DNA of 64,000 nucleotides from the NCBI RefSeq assembly GCF_027172205.1, contig NC_070619.1:878001-942000 (forward strand), read 5' to 3'. Position 1 is the stretch's first letter, and every line of letters starts with the position of its first letter. Shown one piece after another: positions 23,720-36,469 of this stretch. The position numbers were made by a program, and so were the translations under genes. This DNA is from Podarcis raffonei. Taxonomy: Eukaryota > Chordata > Lepidosauria > Squamata > Lacertidae. Below the pieces are notes generated by a model. It did no database searches and was not told where the DNA came from. It saw only the letters and a program-made list of their open reading frames with translations.

Positions 23720-26700
23720 TTGCAGTATTTTATAGCTTCTCAAGGCAAGTGAAGCAGATGTGGTTTAACATTTCCGGTTGGGCTCCTTTCTCTCCCCTGC
23801 GCCCCCCACCCCCAAAACCCACCCAGGACTTTTGCCCCCCTCTGGGAGGTCTTCCGCATCTCGTCGGACAAGCTGGCGCTGTGCCACGCAGAGCTGGTGA
23901 AGAAGCTGCAGGATTTGATCAAGGAGATTGGGCGCTATGGGGACGAGCAGCTGCGGGCGCACAAGAAGGTAGTGGGGGCCGCGTTGGGGGGATGTGGGGG
24001 CCGGCTAACGTCTCGCGGATAAACCTGCCTGACCAGTTCAGCGCAATACTGACCCCCACCCTACCCCTGCAAATCCACCAAAGTATTCTCTGTGTACCCC
24101 CACCTCACCCTGGCCGTCCCATCACCAGTCCAAGGACGAGGTGGCCGGGACCCTGGAAGCGGTCCAGATCCTGCAAGGAGCCGCTCAGCACCTCCCCAAA
24201 GCCAAGGAGACGTACAGCAGCCGCTGCCAAGAGCTGGATCGCTTGCGGAGAGAAGGGGGCAGCCAGAAGGAGATTGACAAGGTGACCCTGGGAGGGCAAC
24301 AAGTGGGGGGGCGGGGAGAATGTGTGTGAATAGGGGAGGGGGCCTGCACACCCAGGTCGTCGTCAGAGGTGAGGGATGTTCGGCTCAGCTCTCTGGGTGG
24401 CTGAAGCAGAGACATTTGAGTGATCTTGTGGAAGAGGATCCATGTGGGTGTGGAGAAGGGGGAAAATATGGCATTCCTTCCTTGCGCTCAGTTCCCAGGG
24501 CAGGTTGCAGTGTTAAAATACCATGTTGAAATCAGGCAGGTAGCTGTGTTGGTCTGATGCAGTTGAAATAAATTAAAAAATAACAAAAGTTGTCCAGTAG
24601 CACCTTAGAGACCAACTACGTTTGCTCTGGGTATAACCAGGAGTCAGCAACCTTTTTCAGCAGGGGGCCGGTCCACTGTCCCTTAGACCTTGTGGGGGGG
24701 CAGACTATTTTTTTGTGGGGGGCGGAAATGAACGAATTCCTATGCCCCACAAATAACCCAGAGATGCATTTTAAATAAAAGCACACATTCTACTCATGTA
24801 AAAACACACTGATTCCCAGACCGTCCGTGGGCCGGACTGAGAAGGCAATTGGGCTGGATCTGGCCCCCGGACCTTAGTTTGCCTACCCATGGTATAAGCT
24901 TTTGTGTGCATGCACACTTCTTCAGATGCACACTTTAACTGATATATTACAATCAGTTGAAGCAATTTACAGTCCGGAGGCTGAGTCCCCGCTTCATCCC
25001 TCTCTCTCTCTCTCTCTGTGTTGGTCGATGCCTTTCTGCCTGTCTAGCTATAGACTGTCTTACTAATAAATCATGTTTATCCAATTACCTAGTTTACTAT
25101 CATATATCTCTCTTCCTGATTAATCACCTATGTATTCTACTAATCATCTATCATTCATCTAATTAATCATCTTTTTTACTAATTATCATCGATCTTATTA
25201 ATCATCTGTCTATTATCTACTTTACTGATTAGCTATCATCTCTTTCTTAATCATCTCTTGAACTATTCTACTAATTATCTGTCTATCTGGGCTTTTAGGG
25301 GAGGGGTGGTACCTCTGGTGGGGGCCAAGTCCTGCTCCTCCTGGGGTGGTTGGCCCAGCTTGCCCCCCCCCCCCGTGCTCAGCTTCCACCTGCGGCTCCT
25401 AGAAGCTGCGTGGCCACAATCCCATATAGGTAAAGGTAAAGGTAAAGGGACCCCTGACCATTAGGTCCAGTCGTGGCCGACTCTGGAGTTGTGGTGCTCA
25501 TCTTGCTTTACTGGCCGAGGGAGCCGGCGTACAGCTTCTGGGTCATGTGGCCAGCAGGACTAAGCCGCTTCTGGTGAACCAGAGCAGCACACGGAAACGC
25601 CGTTTACCTTCCCACCGGAGCAGTACCTATTTATCTACTTGCACTTTGACATGCTTTCATACTGCTAGGTTGGCAGGAGCAGGGACTGAGCAACGGGAGC
25701 TCACCCCATCGCAGGGATTCGAACCGCAACCTTCTGATCGGCAAGCCCTAGGCTCTGTGGTTTAACCCACAGCGCCACCCACGTCCCACAATCCCATATA
25801 GAAAACACTAAAAAACCACCCCAAAATACAGCTATCAATTGCACAGCACAGACCATTCCAACTGCTACAGCATTTCCATGGGGTCTGCAGGTGAGAAAGG
25901 GGAGTTTGGGAACTGCTGATCTCTCTTGCTGACGGCTGGGGCGAAAAGCTCAGTCTCCTGTGTGTGAAGAAGGTCCCTGGTGTCCCTCTGTGGGGGAGGG
26001 ACTCCCCCAATTTGGGGGGCAAATGTGGATTATTCTTTTATGCAACAGGGTGGGGAAGAGAAGGAGGGTGCTCCCACGAAGCTGCTTGCCGGGCCTGAGG
26101 ATGTTACAGTCCTAGAACCATAGAATCATCGTCATCAGTTGGAAGGGACCCAAGGGTCATCTAGTCCTACCCCCTGCCGTGCTTTTAATTTGAATTCAGC
26201 CTGATCTGTTATTTCCCTTCCCTCCCCCTCCCCTTTTATGAAGATCACCCACTCTGAGACCCCACAGCTCATTCTCCCCTGTTCTCCTCGCTGGCCCAAA
26301 TAGGATTCATTTAGCCAGCTAGCCCTGGTGATCATCTAATGCTTATTGAATGGATTTCCCCCCTAAACTGATTTTTGAATTCTGAATTTATTGTTATTCA
26401 CGTTTTATACTGTATTTTATGCTGTTTTTTGTTGCATCAATTAAGTGTTTTAAATTTGTTGTTAGCCACCCTGAGCCCAGTTTTCTGAACTGGGAAGGGT
26501 GGGGTATAAATATAAATTTATTATTATTTATTATTTATTATTTTGGGGATAGGGGGATGTTCAATTTATAATAATAATAATAATAATAATAATAATGGTC
26601 TCCGCAGGCCGAGCTGAAGTCGCGGAAGGCGGTGGAGGCCCTGCGGAGGGCTGTGGAGAAGTACAACGCAGCGCGTAATGACTTTCAGCAGAAGATGCTG

Positions 26701-29700
26701 GACTCCGCTGTGGTACGGGGGGCTGGGTGGGCGACGGGGGAGGGCGGAGGGTACCCCAGGGTCCTCCCAGTGTGGCCAGGAGTGCGAATGGGCCCTGGCG
26801 ATTTGCTCCAAGATTGGCCCCCTCCTGGGCTCCCCGGGTGCGCATCCTTGCAGCGGGTCGTTCCTCCTCTCTCTGCACCCAGAGTCCTTGCAGGATGGGA
26901 GCAGCCCCCTTGCCGCAGGCGGCCTGGCTTTGGGATGCAAAGCGGGGGGAGAGATCTTTGGAAAGGGGTTGGAAATGCGCCGTTGATGCCGTCGCACAGA
27001 TCCTGGGTGCAGCCGCGATTGGAGGGCCATGTGTGTGGTTCTGGTCGCCTTGGCTCAAAAAGGATATTGCAGAGTTGGAAAAGGGTTCAGGAAATCACCT
27101 CCAAAAGCGCAGGGACTTTTTGGTTTCGATAAAAGGTGAGGAAGACAGACGTTGATGAAATCATGCATGGAATGGACAGAGGGGAAAAAGCTTGTCCCCC
27201 ATTCTCTCATATTATGGAAAAAACCAGAAATTCTTTCTGTAAATTTCTGTTCCCTGGAAGGCAGTCCCGGCACGGAGGGCTCCTCCTCTCTTGCAAGCAC
27301 GTAGGGTCCACTGTGAAAACTGGTGTGCGTCCAACAAAGCTGAGTGCTGGAAGATTTGGGAAAGGGTGAAAGGAAGGGCTGTTAAACTGTGGAACTCCCT
27401 CCCACAGGAGGCAGGGATGGCCAACTTGGATGCTCTTGTTTGAATCCTGCTTGTGGGCTTCGCACTGGGGGATCTGGCCCTTGGGAGAACAGAAGGCTGG
27501 ACTAGATGGTCCAGTTCTTATGTGGTTCCCTCCATGTCTGAGGTATCAGACGGCGTCAGGGCCAGGCCCTGCTGTGGCCTCGCAAAATCCCCACACGTTC
27601 CGTCTGCTTCCCCCGCATGGTTTCGGGGGCCCTTTCCTGAGCCTTTCTCATAGACGGTAGAGTTGGAAGGGACCCCTGAGGGTCATCTAGCCGCCCCCCC
27701 CCCAATCCCCCATTGCTGCTTTGCCTCCTCTCTGCCCTCCCCCTCCCAGCGCCTGCAGGAGGTGGAGGAATCGCACCTGGAGCAGATGAAGGTCCTGATT
27801 GGCTCCTACGTCCACTCGGTGGAAGACACCCACGTCCAGATCGGGCAGGTGAGAGGCTGTTGCGTTCCCAAAGCAAGGAAGGATTGGACTCTGGTTAATA
27901 AAATACACACGAGGCTTGACCAGCAAGACTCTGGGAGGAGGTGCCAATAACAAACTGTCCACCCCTCGGCCCAGGTCGTTTTATTCACAAAAGAACTTTT
28001 TACACAGTGTTTGTAAGAACCAATCAGATTTCCTCTGAGCATTTCGAAAACCCCACGTGGGAACAAAGTTAGATCAGAAGAACTTCTGCTAACTACAAAG
28101 AAACTATTTCTTACTTGAGCATGCATACGTAGTTCAGAGTAAATAAAATAGGAATCAAGGAGGAATGCTTTTTGCAAACCCCGGAGGTCATAAACAAGCA
28201 GTGAACAGGAGAGGAAGGATGGCAAGGAAAGATGGGCCTCTTGATCATCTCCTTGGGAACTCTCCTCCTGGCCCTTAGATTAACAAAACCAAGGAAAGGT
28301 ACATCAGAGAATCTGCCTCCTATTTTTATGGCCCAGGTGCCTGGTGAACAACTGGCCTGTGCTTAGAATGCTGATATGTGCCTGTCAGGCAGAGAGAAAG
28401 AAAATGGGCAGTAGAGAAAATGGGCAGAGATGCAGAGGCTTGTGGGATTTGATCAGAAATTATTGTCCATGACCCAAGCCCAGCCAACGCCATGCTTTCA
28501 TTGCGGACACAATGGCTTGCTCCGTATGTTCCTAATTCCTCATGGCAATCCCACCTGACCCCCACAAGAGGCACCCCCAGAGGACCCCCGGGTACTTGGG
28601 TGGGTCCGTGGGGGGTCCGCCCTGGCCTCAGCCTTGTCTCCTCTCCCCCCTCCCCAACCGCAGGTCCATGAAGAATTCAAGCAGAACATGGAGAACATCG
28701 GAGTGGAGACCCTCCTGCGGAACTTCGCCGAGAGCAAAGGGACCGGGCGGCATCCGCCAGGTGGGTTGAACTTCTGGCAGAAAATAGCATTGCGGAGTTG
28801 GAAGGGTCCCCCAAATGTCATCTAGTCCAGCCCCCAGCAATGTAGGTGCCGCAGCTCAGGAATCCGCAGCAGATGGATTCACCCGGATCCTGCAACCGGG
28901 AACCAAGTGAAATGAGGACATTTCTCCGGCTTGGCTTGCCTTAACCCAAACCCCTTTAGTCTTTGCCCTCCCCTTTATTCCCCTCTTTCCTCTCCCCGTA
29001 GGACCGCTGGATTTTGAGGAGCTGAGCATCATTCCTGCGCAGGAAGGCAAGTACGTCTGAGCGTGGGGTGGCAGCACCCCAGATCCAGCCGGGTTGGAAA
29101 AGGGGTGCGTGGGACCACCTGGAGGAACCGCCAGATTTTTTGGCGTGTGATAACATCCAGAGACCCTTTTACAAAGGACTTCAGAAAGCTTGCAGCAATT
29201 TATTATGATTGTGATTTTTTAAGTGTGCAAGCTTTTGGGTTCCACAGCACTCTTCATCAAGGAGGGGCTTCCTCTTTTCTTGCAGGACCCAAGCGAACCC
29301 GCAGCAAAGCCTTCCGCATCCCTGGCCTGAGCCGCAAAGAACGGGAGCGGGACTCTGTGTGAGTTGCTCCTCTTTCTCCCCGACCACAGAGACCGATCTC
29401 ACCCCCCAAGTCTGCGCATGCTCTTCAATCTCTCTCTCTCTCTCTCCCTCTCTCCTTTTGCCCAGGGAATCTCCAGATGCCGAGTCAGGGGTGAGTAATG
29501 TCTATCATTTGCCAACAGGATCCACAGGAAAGTGTCGCCATCTTACCCTAATGCCCCAGCCTGAGGGCCATTCCAGGAGCCAGCCGGCCGGCCAGTCCCT
29601 CCCCATAGCTACTCCATTCCGTTTCCTGCTTTTTTCTTTTCTTTTTAAGCTGCCTCTGAATGTTCCATCGCTCCTGAGAATTGATTGATGGGTTGACTGA

Positions 29701-30427
29701 GTTCATTTCTAGGCTGCTTTCCCGCCATCAGCTGTGTCCAAAGCATATTGAAATACAGAGCACAGCATTTCTGAAATTTAATTTTATATATAAAATACAG
29801 AGCTTGCCAGTAAATTCAAAAACGACAAAAAGCAACAATTTGGCAAATTTGCACAGGATAAATTGAATAGTGCAATGCCATTCCTTGCTGGCCTGTGCTA
29901 TTTTGCTATAATTAATCATTATTATTGCTGTCATTTATTTGGATTCTTTACCCATCATTTAAAAATACAAAATTCACTGTTTCGTTCTTTGGTGTTAAGC
30001 CTTTGAGAACCTGTGGAAGGTGATTAATAAGTAACAAGTAAATTTATCTATCTTATCTCTCTTTAAGTCACCTTTGGCCATTTTGAGAAGGGCGACTAAG
30101 AAATTTAATGAAAACTTACAATTATTATTTGATTTCTAACCTTAATTCTATGTTATTGTTGTTTTGTGGAGACTGTATTAATTTTGATCTAATAAAAAGA
30201 GAAATATATATTGGGTTCCTTACCCAAATTTCACCATAATTCCCAGGACAGATTGCAGCATTTATTAAAATCAGTTTAAACAGTTTACTAGGTAGGTCCT
30301 AAAAACTGCTACTGTGCTTAAAGAATAACTGCTGTTTATTTAAAAGGATTTTGAAAAGAGCCTTTTTTATATAAAAAAATACAGTTAGGGTACAAATTGA
30401 GGAAACCTAGCTGGATTGGCAGGGTAG

Positions 30428-30468
<41 letters not shown>

Positions 30469-32914
30469 GTTGTTAAACAATGGTTCTTTCTCGTTCTTCT
30501 AGCCCCCTGACGTGGACGAGGAAGGCTTCACTGTCCGGCCCGAAACAAATCAGAACGATATCCTTTGGAATACGTGGCTTCAGGGCCTTCTTCCTCATAA
30601 GGGGGGAGGGTGAGATTTGGGGGGGGAGTGGGAGGGGTGTCTCAGGGGGAGAGATGGGGTGTCCAGAGTCCAATGGGGAAGACTGTTCCTCTTGTTCCAG
30701 GGAAGAGTCAGTGGGGACATGAATTTACCCAGGAGCTCCGATAAATTGACAGAAAAGCGGAAGGCGTTTTTTGATTATTTGCAAAATAAAAATACCATAA
30801 CCCAATGAAATTGCAGGCAGGATTTGAAATGTGAGCAATGGGAGGAACATGGCAATATATGAAATGGAGGAATATGGCTCATTTGGTGGAGCTTGAGACT
30901 CTTGATTTCAGGGCCACGTGTTCGAGTCCCACCTTGGGTGAAAGATTCCTGCATTGGGGTGGGGGCGGATTAGATGGCCCTGGGGGGCTTCCAGCTCTCC
31001 AATTCTATGATTCCATGTATTAGGCAAAATGTGTGATATTATGCAGTATGTAAAAGGGATGCGTGTAAGGGAAAGTGGAAAGCCAAATTATGAGACATGT
31101 ATAATAGATCTGAAATTTGAAATTAATTGGTTAAAGTTGTGAAAATCTAACAAAAAACTTCAGGGCCCCACGTTGGCCAAAAGATTCCTTCATTGCAGCG
31201 GGTTGGGCTGGATGACCCTTGGGGTCCCTTCCAACTCTTCTGTGATTCTGTTGCCACCTGTTTGGCCCCTTGACTCCGTCTCCCCACGCGAACACCCCAC
31301 GCGCTTCTGCTCCTCCAGCGACTCGGATTACGATGATGAGGAGCCCCACAAGTTCTACATCCGCATCAAGCCGGTGCAGCCCCGGGAGCGGGCCAGCAGC
31401 GCCGCGGCGGTGGAGCAGCTCAAGGCCTCCGTGGGGAACCTCATCCTGCCCCCCAGCATGGGGGTGAGAGAGAGAGAAATGGGAGGCCGCAGGCCTGCCA
31501 GAAAGACCCCCTTGAATCCAGATTTTAGCTTTCATTTCTGCACCAGAATTCTGGGCGCTATGGTTCCCAGGACACTATGGTTCCCAGGCAGCCTAGGCGG
31601 CTGTGCCCTCCAAGTGTCTCACTGGGGCTGATGGGGAGATGTGGTCTAAAGCACTGGGTGCCGGGCGCCCGGTTGACAAAGTCTGCCTGCTGGAGGGAAG
31701 GCAAAGGTTTTCTTCTAGACCAGGGCTTGGCAACCTGGCGCCCTCCAGAGCCACATCTCTTCCACGGTCGTTGAGGAGCCAACCTGACCTTTTTCTTGAT
31801 GCCTGGGGGAAAAGCAACTTTGTTTGGATCTTTAGGAATGTCTTGACATTCTCCTGACTGATCACTTACTGCTTTATCCTTTCCCCAAATGGCTTTGAAC
31901 CTCCCCGCCTTCTCAGTGTAAATTTTACGAAACGAATAAATAAACCACCCAGGGAGGAAGGCAGCCGTAGGGGGCGCAGCATGGCCTGCCCCCGATCTCG
32001 ATGGTTATGAGCATGGGCTGGGGGCCACAGCACCTTCCTGACCTCTCTCCTTTCTCCCTCTTTCCGCAGTGCACAATGAAGAGGCATTCTTCCCGTGAGT
32101 GCTCTGTCTCGGACTCTTTGGGTGAGGTTGGGAGAGGGTTGCCGCTGTGGAACTCCCTGCCACTGGATGGCTTTAGAAGAGGGTTGGACCAAAGCATGGA
32201 AGAGGAGGGGGCCAGCGGGGGCTCCTAGCCAGGATGGCTCTGCCTGCACTGTCAGGGCAGCCATGCTTCTGGATCCCATTTTCTGGGAACTGCAGGAGAG
32301 GAGAGTTTCTCTCGCACTCGGATCCTGCTTGTGGGTGCTTCCTTTGGGGGCGTCTGGCTGGCGATTCTTAGGTTTTCTTGATTCCTTTCCAGGGCACCTG
32401 AAAGCACTTGCCTCGGCCTCAGCCGAGACGGATTCTGACACGGCCCCTGCCCCAGGTGAGAAAAAGGGGGAGATGGGGAAGAGACTAGGAGGTGGACCCC
32501 CAAACCCTCCAATTCTACGGTTCTCTAAATATATATTTCCAATTTGCTCTGCACAGGGGATAAGTCTGGCAACTCCCAGGTACCTCTCTTCGGCACCTGT
32601 ATGACAAGGTAACTCTGGGGTCTTTGGGGAGCAGACTCCACTCTGCACTCTGATATCTGTGTCTGTGTGCAAACATCTGCGTAACTCCCTTCCACTTGAG
32701 GCCAGTGCTGCCCATTTGACTCAGTTGCCCCAGCCACTCTGGGCAGCTTCCACACACCAAAAACGCAAACAAACCCACAAATATTTTTGTACCCCGTTCA
32801 GATGTAGGAAGTACAAAAAACAATTAAAGTGACTAATTAATTAATTAAATTTGTAATCCGCCCTATACCCATAGACCTTAAGGTGGTTCGTGACATAAAA
32901 GCACTTAAAAGCAT

Positions 32915-32960
<46 letters not shown>

Positions 32961-35900
32961 TGCTCGATTACAGAAAGCAGTTTGCAAAAGAGAGAAAACA
33001 ACAATACCACTGCTGAAAAATTTGCAGCCATAACCAAAGGCATACACAAAGGGAAAGGGCACAACGGAATGGACCAAAACTCCAAACTCAAACTTTCTAA
33101 GCTTGTCTAAATGTGAGCGTCTTCAGCAGGCGCCAAATAGAATAGAGTGAAGGTGCCTGGCTGGTGTCAAGAGGCAGGGAGTTCCACAGGCTTGGTGCTG
33201 GCACACTGAAAGATGGCCAGTTCCACCGATTTTGTTGCCCTTGTTCAGATCACAGTTTCTCAAGTCCAGCGTTTTCGTCTTCCACAGCTGTGACAGCAAA
33301 CCTGAGCCCGACGTTCTCCCTGCCAGCGCCCTCTTTGGCCCCCCGCTGGAGTCGGCCTTCGAAAACGAGGAGTTTTCAGGTGAAAAAGGTCCCCAGCATC
33401 CCTGCACTGCAGGGGGTGGGCTAGATAACCCCGAGGGTCCCTTCCGATTCCCCCAGGGTCCTCTCTGAGGCCACATCTACACCCCTGTGACGCCACTTGA
33501 AAGAACTGGCTTCCTCCCCTGAAGAATCCTGGCAGCCGCGGTTTAACCCTCGCAGAGCTACATCTCCCAGCGCCCAAATCAAACTACGGTTCCCGGGAAG
33601 CCCAGTGGGCTTGACTTCCATGTCACTCAGGCCACATTCATGCCATGCTATGGAAGCACCGTGATGCCTCTTTGAACAGCTGCAGCGCCCCCAAAGGATC
33701 CTGGGAACTGTAGTTTGTGAAGGAGACCCCCTGCACAGTTCTCAGAGTTCCCTGAGAAAAGGAATTGACCTTTTAATGGGGATTGTCACTCTGGGAGAGG
33801 GTACTGTGGGGGGGGGGGGAGCTCCTAGCAACTCTCAGCCCCCTTAGCAAACTATAACTCCCAGGATTCTTTGGAGAAGCCATTTCTCTCTCCCAAAGCT
33901 TCCGGGATGAATGAATCTGGGACCTTCTGCAAACAATGCCTTTGTCTAAAAATAAAAGTAAGATCCTAGTCCTCATAGTTTGCCTCAAGGGGACGTTTAA
34001 CGGCCAACCTCTCTTCCCAGAGAACTTTGGGAATTGTAGCTCCATGAGCGGGAAGAGGTTTTCTCCAGCAACTCACGGTGCCATGAACATACTACAGCTC
34101 CCAGGATTCTTGGGGGGGCGGTGTCTGTTGAAAGTGGGATCGCAGGGCTTTAAATGTGGCCAAAGTGTAGAACTGTAGTTTGGAAGGGGGAGCAGAAAGC
34201 CATGTCTTTTAAAGGTGTGATGTGGATCTGTAGCGAAATATAGGGTAGATAGCTAGATCTGTACTGATATTGATATTGATATATCGATACATCTATCTAT
34301 GTCTACCTATATCTATCTATATTTATTTATCTATCAACATTGATATAGATCTATAGATATATAAATATCAATGCCTATTGATTTTGATATTGACATCTCT
34401 ATCATTATTGATACCTATATCGCTATCTGTCTATATGGATATCAGTGTCTATTTATTGTTCTTCTCCCCCCCCCCCGCAGCCCCCCGCTCTTACCTGTTG
34501 GCCTCCAGCCCCTCCCCCTTCTCCTCCTCGTCCCCCGAGAACGTGGAAGACTCCGGCCTGGACTCCCCGTCTCACCTGGCCACCGGCCCCTCCCCGGACG
34601 CCCGCCTCTGGAGCCCCCGGCCTGGCACCCCACAGAGCCCCCCCGGAAAGCGCCCCCCCAAGGACGGATCCCGCTGCTGCCAGCCAGCCGACGACACCCC
34701 GGACCCCTGGCTCCCCCAGCCGGGCTCCCAGGAGCTCCCTGAGTGGGCCCACTCCGTCTCAGCCTGGCCCCCGGCGCCCCCTGGGCCCCCCCCGGGCCGG
34801 CACGAGTCCCCCTTCAGCGACCCCTTCCTGGAGGCCGCGGCCCCCGGGGGTCGGCGGGGCTGGTCGGCTGCGGAGTGTCCCCCGCGGGGGGGCGAGCGCG
34901 ACAGCTGCCTCTCCTCAAACTCGGCCTCCTCCTCTTCCTCGTCCCCAGCGCCCCCCAGCAGCGGAGACTCCACCAGCCCTTCTCCTTGGGCGCCACGGGG
35001 CAAAGACCTGGAGGGCGCCCCCCAAGACGTGCCGTCGGACCCCGGTGAGTTGCCATTTCCTCTTGCCAGGATCCATGCCGCAGGTCGGGTCCCTTCTCAT
35101 CTGTTGCCTTGGGGTCTGGGTGCGAGACGCATCTTTTTCTGCAGTGGAGAATGAAATCCCAGATGCCTTCGTATCCATAAGAACCATATATTTATGAGTG
35201 TCTATTGCACTCTCGTTTTCTTTTCCCCCGTCATTTTGGATCACTGGATAAGAAATCAGTTAAAAGAAGGTGGGGAATGAAAGGTCTGGGTTGACAGGTC
35301 CGGGTTTTCTGTCAATCAATCCATCAATCAATTGGCCGATTTATTACAGGCAACAGAAATAAGAAGTTGGCCATAGTCTCGGAACAAAGGGGGATTTATT
35401 ATTATTATTAATAAAAATAATTTGGGAACTGCTTTTGGACTTTGTGGGAAAAGGAAATGAATGATTTTGGATTGAGAAGAAATGTTGTTTGACAGCGGAG
35501 AAGATGGATGTGGCTCTGGACTGAATGCCTTAAATAACCTTTTTTTATGTAACCGCCGGAAGGAAAATCAGATGCTCCTTTTCTCTTTTTGTCTTGCTTC
35601 TTCCCATTTTCCTTTCCCCCCTTTTCTTCACTCTCTTCCTGCTTTTTCTTCTCTTTTTGAAGCTGTTTTTGTCTTTTTTTAAAAAAAAAACCGTTAGTTT
35701 TCCAAATCTTACAGTATTATTGTAATATTATTATTGTCATTTATTCGATTTATTGGATTCAATTTATATACTGCCTTTTATCAGGAGACACCAGGGCGGT
35801 TTACAACATTAAAAACACATTCCAGAACGTCAATGATAAAAACATGATTTTTATGGAAAACATTAAGAGCAAAGGAGATTGTGCAGGACAATCTGGTTTC

Positions 35901-36433
35901 TCAGCAGATGGTCATCTCTCTGGGATTCTGGAGCTGAGATTCCTGCATTGCAGGGAGTTGGGCTGGATGAGCTTTGGGGGTCCCTTACAATTCCACAGTT
36001 CTAGGAGTCACAGGTGCTTCAGTTCCTCTCAAGGGTGCGGCTGCTCTCTTGGCAAACGCCCAGAGCTTGAGATCCTCTCGCTTCCTCCTGCTGTAGCTTT
36101 TGCCCCGGGGTGATCAGCGCAGGCGCCATTGATCCCCTTTGACAATGTAGTTTCCTGGCTGATCCCTCCAGTGCTTCTTCTCCCTTGAAGGCCTTAATAA
36201 ATCTCATTTCCGAAAGCTCCAAATCTTGCACATCTCTTTCAACCTCGTTATGGTTAACGATTAACAATTGGCCTCTGCATTTTCTTTTTTGCGGTCTGAG
36301 CTTTGCTTAATGGCCCAATAAAGGAGGGCTGGGCAAACTGATTGTGGATGGATGGATGAATGAATGGATGGATGGAGAGACAGGATTTAGAGCACCGGAG
36401 AGAGCTGGGTGCGAATCCCCCCACAGGGCCACA

Positions 36434-36469
<36 letters not shown>

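Noticed and set aside
24547-24600. Hammerhead-ribozyme-like CTGATG...GAAA in the dispersed repeat
   Set aside because: The intervening segment cannot form a proper stem II, and no matching stems I/III were visible.
31304-31325. AG acceptor (CTGCTCCTCCAG at 31318) as the start of FCHO1 exon 14
   Set aside because: It would need a phase-2 donor that exon 13 lacks, and it would discard the conserved R-F-x-S-S residues.
32557-32579. Shorter version of FCHO1 exon 17 ending at 32579
   Set aside because: It would put a stop or a frame break at the start of exon 18; the 52-nt version keeps the frame and gives T-S-C, as in human FCHO1.
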